DNA of 5,875 bases from Spirochaetaceae bacterium. Its GTDB lineage: Bacteria; Spirochaetota; Spirochaetia; Treponematales; Breznakiellaceae. Within the stretch, counting starts at the first letter, position 1, and each line of letters opens with the position of its first letter. The notes under the pieces are model-generated. The model searched no databases. It had not been told where the DNA came from and saw only the letters and a program-made list of their open reading frames with translations. The position numbers and the translations under genes were made by a program. Shown here piece after piece: positions 1-5,806 of the stretch. The stretch spans positions 1 through 5,875 of the forward strand of contig JAITAE010000147.1 in NCBI GenBank assembly GCA_031284295.1. The letters are read 5' to 3'.

Positions 1-321
1 CAGGAAACGGAGTACACGGGGGCGGGAAAACACGTACAGCCCCAGCTTTCTTTCGCAAAATCCAACGGTATCGATGTGTTTTTTGGGGATCCGGCTGATG
101 AAAAGCCCGGCGTAAACCTAATTTTGCCGTCACATCCGTCCTTGATAAAGGCGACGGAGCTAGATCTGGATCATATACGCGCCTCGCTTATAAAAACGGC
201 GGTAAAAAATTACGGTAAAAAGCCAAGCGAGGCGGATATTGCGTTCCTAGCGGAAGAAACCCGCAGGGACACGGCGTTTGTCAACAGCGTTATTGCGCAG
301 ATTAACAAAGAACCGGCTTAA
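1..321 (+). CDS. ortB: 2-amino-4-ketopentanoate thiolase, beta subunit (C-terminal part)
   Basis: The reading frame is open from base 1 to the TAA at 319-321, giving the last 106 residues of a protein whose start lies before the window. An in-frame GTG at 76 is not a real start, because the same frame continues with family-like sequence before it (QETEYTGAGKHVQPQLSFAK). From memory of the family, this stretch, the following FFGDPADEKPG and the C-terminal helical tail resemble the end of OrtB. OrtB is the PLP-dependent (fold type II, threonine-synthase-like) beta subunit of AKP thiolase. With OrtA it cleaves 2-amino-4-oxopentanoate with CoA to acetyl-CoA and alanine in the cytoplasm. The PLP lysine and phosphate-binding loop would lie upstream and cannot be checked. 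The position immediately before oraS-oraE matches the clostridial ornithine operon order ord-ortA-ortB-oraS-oraE and supports the call. Another fold II PLP enzyme is the main alternative. Confidence 0.88.
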   Translation, partial: QETEYTGAGKHVQPQLSFAKSNGIDVFFGDPADEKPGVNLILPSHPSLIKATELDLDHIRASLIKTAVKNYGKKPSEADIAFLAEETRRDTAFVNSVIAQINKEPA

Positions 322-323
322 CT

Positions 324-328
324 GGAGG
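324..328 (+). promoter_or_regulatory. Ribosome binding site of oraS
   Basis: GGAGG lies 5 nt before the ATG at 334, within the 12-nt gap between the ortB stop and oraS. It supports the ATG at 334 as the start and indicates that oraS is translated from the same transcript as ortB. Confidence 0.8.
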
Positions 329-333
329 CGGAA

Positions 334-702
334 ATGCAAAGACAAGATGATTTTAACGAGCGGCGAAAGAAATTCGCCGGTATGAGTGACGAGGACCTGT
401 ATAAATACTTTTGGGAACTGACAGGTAAGGTTGTAGAACCGCTGTTGGAACTTGGGCGCAGGAATACATCGCCGTCCATAGAGAGGTCGGTGCTGTTGCG
501 CATGGGTTTTTCGTCGCCGGACACGAAGGCTATCGTGAACGGCTGCATAGACAGGGGTTTGATGGGAAAAGGCGCGGGGCATGTTGTGTACAAACTGGCC
601 CTGGCGCGTAAGATTTCCGTGAAGGAGGCGGGCGCGATGCTGGCAAACGGTGAAGGCTGGGACGAGGCCGTTCTCCTGTTTAAACGGGCCGGAGGGAAAT
701 GA
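334..702 (+). CDS. oraS: D-ornithine 4,5-aminomutase, small subunit OraS
   Basis: This 122-residue protein matches the usual length of OraS (about 121 residues in Clostridium sticklandii). It is the alpha subunit of the alpha2beta2 cytoplasmic enzyme that converts D-ornithine to 2,4-diaminopentanoate using adenosylcobalamin and PLP. It carries no cofactor-binding motif itself; in the family both cofactors sit on OraE, and OraS packs against that subunit. The sequence is mostly helical in character: a charged N-terminus (RQDDFNERRKKF), a segment around residues 20-42 (DEDLYKYFWELTGKVVEPLLEL), a central SPSIERSVLLRMGFSS stretch, and a Gly-rich turn (RGLMGKGAGHVVYKLA) before a C-terminal helix. 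The start is set by a GGAGG 5 nt upstream. The TGA is one base before the oraE ATG, so the two subunits are probably translationally coupled. The call rests on family resemblance plus the adjacent unmistakable oraE. Confidence 0.93.
   Translation: MQRQDDFNERRKKFAGMSDEDLYKYFWELTGKVVEPLLELGRRNTSPSIERSVLLRMGFSSPDTKAIVNGCIDRGLMGKGAGHVVYKLALARKISVKEAGAMLANGEGWDEAVLLFKRAGGK
691..696 (+). promoter_or_regulatory. Ribosome binding site deciding the oraE start
   Basis: GGAGGG lies in the last codons of oraS, 7 nt before the ATG at 704. The oraE frame is also open upstream to another possible start at 650. That start would add 18 residues inside oraS, and the added peptide (MKAGTRPFSCLNGPEGNE) is only oraS read in another frame. 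The good spacing makes 704 the real start. Confidence 0.82.
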
Positions 703-703
703 A

Positions 704-2920
704 ATGGATACTGAAAAACTACAGCAGGATAAAAAAATAGACGTAGAAGCCATTCTGAAAGACCTGGACAAGTACCGTCCCAGGCGGCGTGGCTGGACCT
801 GGCGCAAGGCGGCGGCGTCCAAAAAGCTGGGGCATTTCAGCTACAGCGATGCGAGTGAGCCGTTGAAAAAGTATGCGCCGCTGCCGTCCGCCAAATACTT
901 TGGGGACATAGACCCGCAGCCGGCGCCGGTTATCACGACGGAGATAGCGTCAGGGCGTTTCGAAGACGACATACGCCGTATGAGGATGGCGGCTTGGCAC
1001 GGTGCGGACCACATTATGGTGATCAGGACGGCGGGGCAGTCCCACATAGACGGCCTCATCGAGGGAACGCCTCAGGGCGTAGGCGGCGTACCGATAACGC
1101 GCAAGCAGATTCGCGCCCAGCGGAAGGCGCTGGACATGATAGAGGACGAGGTTGGCCGCCCGGTAAACTACCATTCCTACGTTTCCGGTGTCGCGGGGCC
1201 CGAGGTGGCGGTGCTGTTTGCCGAGGAGGGTATCAACGGCGCCCACCAGGACCCGCAGTACAACGTGTTGTACCGTAACATCAACATGGTACGCTCGTTT
1301 GTTGACGCCTGCGAATCGAAAAAGATAATGGCATGGGCGGACATGGCCCAGATTGATGGCGCTCACAACGCAAACGCCACGGCGCGTGAGGCGTGGAAGG
1401 TTATGCCGGAACTCATCGTACAACATTCGATAAACAGCCTCTTTTCCGCGAAGGTGGGGATCAAGAATTCAAACATTTGCCTTTCTACCGTGCCTCCTAC
1501 CGCGCCGCCCGCCCCCTGCGTGTTTATGGACCTGCCTTACGCGGTGGCCCTCCGCGAGCTTTGCCGCGATTACCGTATGCGGGCGCAGATGAACACCAAG
1601 TATATGGAAGCGTCCGCCCGCGAAAACACGGTAACTCATGTCCTTAACATCCTTGTTTCCAAACTGACGAGTTCCGACATCCAGTCAACTATAACGCCGG
1701 ACGAGGGACGCAACGTCCCCTGGCACATATACAACGTGGAGGCCTGCGATACGGCAAAGCAGGCTTTCATGGGGCTGGACGGCCTTATGGAGATGGTGGA
1801 GCTAAAAAACGAAGGCCCCTTACGCGAAAAGGCGCGGGAGATAAAGGAACGCGCCTGCCTGTTCATGGAAGAGATTCTGGAAGCGGGCGGTTATTTCAAG
1901 GCTGTCGAGGAGGGTTTCTTTGTCGATTCAGGGTGCTATCCTGAGCGGAACGGGGACGCCATCATCCGCAAGTCGGATGCGGGTGTAGGAGCGGGTACGG
2001 TTTATCAGCGTGACGAGGACTATCTCGCGCCTGTTACCGCGCATTACGGCTACAACAACGTTGCCCAGTATGATCCGTCCGCGGCGGGTAATCCGTCAAA
2101 GCTGATAGGTGGCTGCACGTTTGAAAAACCCGAAAAAATCGTTTACATAGACGAGCTTGATCCAAGCGACAATGTAAATGTCAGGATGGAGGAAACCGCG
2201 AAGTACCGGAACACAAGCCTCTTGAAGCCGGAGATGGAGTGGAGCGCGGACGGCATCGTGATGGTGAATATGTTCCTGCCCGCCGGCAAGCGCGTAGCTG
2301 AGGCCGCGGCGCTTGAGTTTGCCGCAAAGATGAACCTGCAAGACCCGGAGATTATCAATCTGGAGGTGATGCAGGAGGCTGAGGGCGTCCGCATCGAGCT
2401 TAAGGGCAGGCTGCCCTTCGATGTTGATACGAGCAAACTTGTGATTCCCCCGCTGCCTGAAATTTTGTCCGACGATGAGATTCGCGCCGACGTAAAGGCC
2501 CACCCGCTAAAAGTGGTCTGCGGCACTGTCGGCGAGGACGAACATTCAGTCGGCCTGCGCGAGATTATCGACATAAAGCACGGCGGCATAGAACGTTTCG
2601 GCATCGAGGTAAACCATCTTGGAACATCGGTCCCTGTCGAAAAGCTGGTGGACGCGGCGATAGAGATGAACGCCGAGGCGATACTCGCGTCTACCATCAT
2701 CAGTCACGACGACATTCACTACAAGAACATGAAGCGTATACACGAACTGGCGGTGGAAAAAGGCGTCAGGGATAGGTTGATAATCGTGGCCGGCGGTACG
2801 CAGGTAGCGCCGAAACTGGCTGTGGAGGCGGGCATGGACGCCGGCTTCGGCAGGGGTACGCACGGCATTGACGTGGCGACCTTTTTGATAAAAAAGCGGC
2901 GCGAAAAAAGGAATAAATGA
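704..2920 (+). CDS. oraE: D-ornithine 4,5-aminomutase, large subunit OraE (PLP- and cobalamin-binding)
   Basis: This 738-residue protein is the catalytic subunit of ornithine 4,5-aminomutase, which moves the terminal amino group of D-ornithine from C5 to C4 by a radical mechanism. The C-terminal Rossmann-like B12 domain is clear. DEHSVG at residues 612-617 is the D-x-H-x-x-G motif, with H614 as the lower axial cobalt ligand. S663 sits where the S-x-L motif is expected (here S-T-I), and a GG pair is at 697-698. K625 is 11 residues after the His, the spacing known for the PLP Schiff-base lysine in OraE and in lysine 5,6-aminomutase. The remainder is the PLP/substrate TIM-barrel part plus linker. 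Recalling C. sticklandii OraE numbering (E81, Y160, S162, Y187, H225, N226, R297, H618, K629), equivalents here appear to be E80, Y159, S161, Y186, H221, N222, R293, H614 and K625; this mapping is from memory, not an alignment. Length is near the family norm. The start is 1 nt after the oraS stop, and the end overlaps the next gene by 4 bp. No disruption is seen. Confidence 0.96.
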   Translation: MDTEKLQQDKKIDVEAILKDLDKYRPRRRGWTWRKAAASKKLGHFSYSDASEPLKKYAPLPSAKYFGDIDPQPAPVITTEIASGRFEDDIRRMRMAAWHGADHIMVIRTAGQSHIDGLIEGTPQGVGGVPITRKQIRAQRKALDMIEDEVGRPVNYHSYVSGVAGPEVAVLFAEEGINGAHQDPQYNVLYRNINMVRSFVDACESKKIMAWADMAQIDGAHNANATAREAWKVMPELIVQHSINSLFSAKVGIKNSNICLSTVPPTAPPAPCVFMDLPYAVALRELCRDYRMRAQMNTKYMEASARENTVTHVLNILVSKLTSSDIQSTITPDEGRNVPWHIYNVEACDTAKQAFMGLDGLMEMVELKNEGPLREKAREIKERACLFMEEILEAGGYFKAVEEGFFVDSGCYPERNGDAIIRKSDAGVGAGTVYQRDEDYLAPVTAHYGYNNVAQYDPSAAGNPSKLIGGCTFEKPEKIVYIDELDPSDNVNVRMEETAKYRNTSLLKPEMEWSADGIVMVNMFLPAGKRVAEAAALEFAAKMNLQDPEIINLEVMQEAEGVRIELKGRLPFDVDTSKLVIPPLPEILSDDEIRADVKAHPLKVVCGTVGEDEHSVGLREIIDIKHGGIERFGIEVNHLGTSVPVEKLVDAAIEMNAEAILASTIISHDDIHYKNMKRIHELAVEKGVRDRLIIVAGGTQVAPKLAVEAGMDAGFGRGTHGIDVATFLIKKRREKRNK
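2907..2912 (+). promoter_or_regulatory. Ribosome binding site of the glmL-like gene
   Basis: AAAGGA near the end of oraE lies 4 nt before the ATG at 2917 and 7 nt before a second, tandem ATG at 2920. The spacing slightly favours 2920, so the true protein may lack the first Met. The purine-rich context is A-heavy and weaker than the GGAGG sites of the other genes. Confidence 0.55.
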
Positions 2921-4311
2921 TGCATGTTGACGTCCTTGTGGCCGAGATAGGCTCCACGACCACGCTTGTAAACGCTTTTCAGGATGTTTCAGGCGCTGCG
3001 GTATTCTGGGGTCAGGGGCAGGCGCCCACATCCGTGCTGCAAGGCGACGTCCGCGTGGGCTTACAGGGCGCGATCGACGCCCTTTGCAGGGCAAAGGGCG
3101 TCCCCTCAATCGAGTACGGCGAGATGCTTGCCACTTCCAGCGCGGCGGGCGGACTAAAGATGACTGTACACGGCCTGGTCTACGACATGACGGCGCGGGC
3201 CGCGAAGGAAGCCGCGCTGGGCGCGGGCGCTATCATACATCAGATAACCGCGGGGCCGCTCCGCCGCTCCGATATGGAACGGCTTAAAGAAATCAAACCT
3301 AATTTGATAATGCTGGCAGGCGGCGTCGAGCACGGCGAACGCGAAACGGCGCTTAGTAACGCCGAAAAAATCGTTGCGCTGGGGCTTTCCATCCCCGTGA
3401 TATACGCGGGGAACTCCGACAACAACGAAGAAATCAAGCTGATTTTCAACGGAAGTTCCGCAAAGCTCTACATCGTGGAGAACGTGTACCCCAAAATAGA
3501 CGATTTGAATGTGGAACCGGCGCGCAAAGTTATTCAGGCGGCCTTCGAGGAACATATCGTTCACGCGCCCGGCATGGAAAATGTGCGCGACATGGTGAGC
3601 GGCCCAATCGTGCCGACACCCGGCGCGGTGATGGAGTGCGCGAAACTGCTTTACAACGAAATCGGCGACCTTGCCGTGCTGGACGTGGGCGGGGCTACAA
3701 CGGACCTTCATTCCGTTACCGATGGCGCGGAGGAAATTGCACGCATATCCACCGCGCCCGAACCACAGGCAAAGCGCACCGTGGAAGGAGACCTTGGCGT
3801 TTACGTGAATATGAAAAACGTCGCCGCGCTTATCGGCGCGGAAAAGCTGGAAGCGGAACTGGGTTTCCCGCTTGAGGAAGTTACGTTAAACTACAAGCCT
3901 GTACCGGAAACAGCAAACGAGGTAAAATACGTGGAAAGGCTTACGCTGGAGGCCGTGTTGCGGGCCGTGGAACGGCACGCGGGGCGCATACGCCACCTGT
4001 ACGGGCCTTCGGGCCGCGTTACCATCGCGGAAGGCAAGGATTTGACCCAGGTCAAGTACATAATCGGCACGGGCGGGGCGCTGACGCGGCTGCCCCGCCG
4101 GGTGGAGATCATGCGGGCTATAGCAAAACACAATGAAAACGGGACTCTGCTGTTTCCGCCTGAAACCGCCGGTATTCTTGTGGATAACGATTACATCATG
4201 GCGTCGTTGGGGGCGCTTTCAAAACGGTATCCAGAAGCCGCGGCGCGGCTTTTGAAAAAAAGTTTGGGTTTAGACTCAGATAAAAAAATCTTGGAGGAAC
4301 AAAATGGGTAA
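2917..4311 (+). CDS. GlmL/MutL-family ASKHA ATPase-like protein of the ornithine aminomutase operon
   Basis: This 464-residue protein belongs to the family of GlmL from the glutamate mutase operon (glmS-glmL-glmE). It is not the DNA repair MutL, although that label is common. ASKHA (actin/Hsp70/sugar kinase) hallmarks are visible. They are an N-terminal phosphate loop EIGSTTT (10-16), LAGGVEHG (133-140), a second phosphate motif LDVGGATTDLHSV (255-267), RTVEGDLG (287-294), and a late glycine motif IIGTGGALTRLP (382-393) where the adenosine-binding motif is expected. The usual Asp of the first loop is Glu (E10). No membrane segment or signal peptide is seen, so the protein is probably cytoplasmic. 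It overlaps oraE by 4 bp (ATGA) and nhaC by 8 bp, so it is locked into the operon. Family function is not firmly established. By analogy with Hsp70-like reactivases of B12 enzymes, I infer a role in exchanging damaged cobalamin or keeping aminomutase active. A tandem ATG at 2920 is an equally possible start. Confidence 0.88.
   Translation: MMHVDVLVAEIGSTTTLVNAFQDVSGAAVFWGQGQAPTSVLQGDVRVGLQGAIDALCRAKGVPSIEYGEMLATSSAAGGLKMTVHGLVYDMTARAAKEAALGAGAIIHQITAGPLRRSDMERLKEIKPNLIMLAGGVEHGERETALSNAEKIVALGLSIPVIYAGNSDNNEEIKLIFNGSSAKLYIVENVYPKIDDLNVEPARKVIQAAFEEHIVHAPGMENVRDMVSGPIVPTPGAVMECAKLLYNEIGDLAVLDVGGATTDLHSVTDGAEEIARISTAPEPQAKRTVEGDLGVYVNMKNVAALIGAEKLEAELGFPLEEVTLNYKPVPETANEVKYVERLTLEAVLRAVERHAGRIRHLYGPSGRVTIAEGKDLTQVKYIIGTGGALTRLPRRVEIMRAIAKHNENGTLLFPPETAGILVDNDYIMASLGALSKRYPEAAARLLKKSLGLDSDKKILEEQNG
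4293..4297 (+). promoter_or_regulatory. Ribosome binding site of the nhaC-like gene, inside the preceding gene
   Basis: GGAGG lies within the last codons of the glmL-like gene, 6 nt before the ATG at 4304. It fixes the nhaC start and makes the 8-bp overlap with the upstream stop (TAA at 4309-4311) a likely site of translational coupling. Confidence 0.82.
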
Positions 4312-5746
4312 AGAACAAAAACAGGCGCGTGAACCGCGCAAGCCAAAGTTATGGGAGGCGCTGCTTTCGTTCGTGGTCTTGATCGCTGTCATGTCGGTAG
4401 GCATAGCGGTATTTGAGGTTGATCCTCATATCCCGATGCTGATAGGCAGCGCGTTTGCCGCGGTGATGGCGCTTCTTCTTGGCTACAGTTGGAAACATAT
4501 CGAAAAGGGTATGTTTGACGGCATCTATCAGGCGTTGCAGGCGGTAATAATACTGTCAATCATCGGTGTGCTTGTCGGCGTTTGGCTGGTATCGGGCGTT
4601 GTGCCGACGATGATATACTACGGACTAAAAATCATCACGCCCGCCCTGTTCCTGGTGGCAAGTCTTTTGACCTGCTCAATAACATCGCTTGCGACGGGTA
4701 CGTCCTGGGGCACTGCGGGTACAATCGGTATAGCGCTGATGGGCGTGGCGTCCGGGCTTGGCATCCCACTGCCGATGGCGGCAGGCGCCATCATCAGCGG
4801 CGCTTACTTCGGCGACAAAATGTCCCCGCTCAGCGATACTACGAATCTGGCCCCCGCGATGGCAGGTACGGACGTGTTTACACACGTAAAGTTTATGCTT
4901 AAGTCCACCGTGCCGGTGTACATAATCGTTATCGTGATATACCTGCTTTTGGGCCTCCGTTTCGCCGGCGACAACACGGACATGAGCAACATCAAGATCA
5001 TCACGGACGGGCTAAGCAACACGTTCAACATAAACCCGCTGCTGCTGATACCGCCCGTAGTCGTTATAGTCTCGATAGCCCTAAAAATGCCCGCCATTCC
5101 TGGGATTTTCCTTGGAATCCTTTCCGGCGGAGTTCTGGGGGCTATAGTACAGGGCAACAGTTTCGGCGAACTGCTGGACTGCGCCTACAACGGCTTTGTC
5201 AGCGAAACCGGCGTTGAGGCGATAGACGAACTTTTAACGAGCGGCGGCCTTACCAACATGATGTATTCCATCTCGCTGACGATTCTGGCGATGATGTTTG
5301 GCGGCATTATGGAAAGCACGGGACAGCTCGAAGTTATCGTGAACCAGCTTGTCAAGCTGGCCAGGGGCGTAACATCCCTCGTTACGCTTACGATACTGAC
5401 CTGCTTGGGCAGCAACGCGTGTATGCCGGAACAGTACATCTCCATCGTAGTGCCCGGGCGGATGTACAACGCTTCGTACCGTAAGCGCGGCCTGCACCCC
5501 AAGATGCTTAGTAACGCGCTGGAAAGCGCCGGCACGGTAACAAGCGCGCTCGTGCCGTGGAACACCTGCGGCGTTTATATGTCCGGCGTGCTTGGAATCG
5601 GCGTGCTGCAGTACGCGCCCTGGGCGTTCTTTAACTACATGATGCCGCTGGCGGTAATAATCATGACCGCGGCCGGGTTGCTTACCGTTAAAATTTCCGA
5701 CGACCCCGGCACTGTAATCGCCGTAGACGAAAGCCCCGCCGAATAA
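4304..5746 (+). CDS. nhaC: NhaC-family Na+/H+ antiporter-type membrane protein
   Basis: This 480-residue, strongly hydrophobic protein has about 11-13 likely membrane segments, at roughly residues 17-37, 43-61, 79-100, 110-130, 138-170 (two), 202-219, 245-283 (two), 319-339, 357-375, 415-435 and 439-463. There is a basic cytoplasmic N-terminus and a short acidic tail (DESPAE). NhaC/ion-transporter family marks are TGTSWGTAGT (131-140), GAYFGDKMSPLSDTTN (166-181) and, near the C-terminus, ESAGTVTSALVPWNTCG (407-423). Family members exchange Na+ for H+ or couple ion flow to organic acids. Adjacent clostridial ornithine operons also carry an nhaC-type gene, as I recall. Here it overlaps the glmL-like gene by 8 bp, so its job is probably tied to ornithine fermentation. 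It could import ornithine, export a product such as alanine, or balance Na+ and pH. The sequence alone does not decide the substrate. The gene appears intact and is the last of the visible operon. Confidence 0.9.
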   Translation: MGKEQKQAREPRKPKLWEALLSFVVLIAVMSVGIAVFEVDPHIPMLIGSAFAAVMALLLGYSWKHIEKGMFDGIYQALQAVIILSIIGVLVGVWLVSGVVPTMIYYGLKIITPALFLVASLLTCSITSLATGTSWGTAGTIGIALMGVASGLGIPLPMAAGAIISGAYFGDKMSPLSDTTNLAPAMAGTDVFTHVKFMLKSTVPVYIIVIVIYLLLGLRFAGDNTDMSNIKIITDGLSNTFNINPLLLIPPVVVIVSIALKMPAIPGIFLGILSGGVLGAIVQGNSFGELLDCAYNGFVSETGVEAIDELLTSGGLTNMMYSISLTILAMMFGGIMESTGQLEVIVNQLVKLARGVTSLVTLTILTCLGSNACMPEQYISIVVPGRMYNASYRKRGLHPKMLSNALESAGTVTSALVPWNTCGVYMSGVLGIGVLQYAPWAFFNYMMPLAVIIMTAAGLLTVKISDDPGTVIAVDESPAE

Positions 5747-5751
5747 TTTTT

Positions 5752-5806
5752 ATGACAGGCCATTCAAAATGCGCGGCATTTTGAATGGCCTCCCTCCCTC
5801 TGTCAT
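5752..5806. repeat. Outer 7-bp inverted repeat enclosing the hairpin
   Basis: ATGACAG (5752-5758) pairs with CTGTCAT (5800-5806). It shares one base with the inner hairpin arm and leaves an unpaired CCCTCCCT-type pyrimidine stretch on the right side. The nested arrangement, a perfect core stem with imperfect outer ends, resembles a small non-autonomous repeat element. A 7-bp match could also be chance. Confidence 0.45.
5758..5790 (+). repeat. Perfect 15-bp inverted repeat (hairpin), possible operon end
   Basis: The arm GGCCATTCAAAATGC (5758-5772) is exactly complementary to GCATTTTGAATGGCC (5776-5790) around a 3-nt GCG loop. An A-T pair (5757/5791) extends the stem to 16 bp. It starts 11 nt after the nhaC stop, where a terminator is expected. 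However, it is followed by TCCCTCCCTCTG and not a T-run. On the opposite strand it is followed by AAAAATT, so it is not a standard intrinsic terminator in either direction. It may be a 3' mRNA-stabilising hairpin, a factor-dependent terminator, or a REP/MITE-like element. Confidence 0.85.

Noticed and set aside
76..321. Independent 81-residue gene starting at GTG 76.
   Set aside because: The frame continues upstream to the window edge with OrtB-like sequence and there is no ribosome binding site before the GTG.
247..822. Long minus-strand open frames opposite ortB, oraS and oraE (also opposite oraE and the glmL-like gene, e.g. 2143-2700 and 3154-3711).
   Set aside because: They are antisense shadows of well-supported genes in GC-biased DNA, with Arg-, Ser- and His-rich peptides that match no family and no convincing ribosome binding sites.
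2917..4311. DNA mismatch repair protein MutL.
   Set aside because: The name is a known annotation trap. The protein has ASKHA phosphate loops and operon context like GlmL, and none of the GHKL ATPase motifs of mismatch repair MutL are seen.
5744..5751. TAATTTTT next to the hairpin, as a terminator T-tract.
   Set aside because: The T-run comes before the stem on the + strand and reads as A-run after the stem on the - strand, so it has the wrong position or base for intrinsic termination in either direction.
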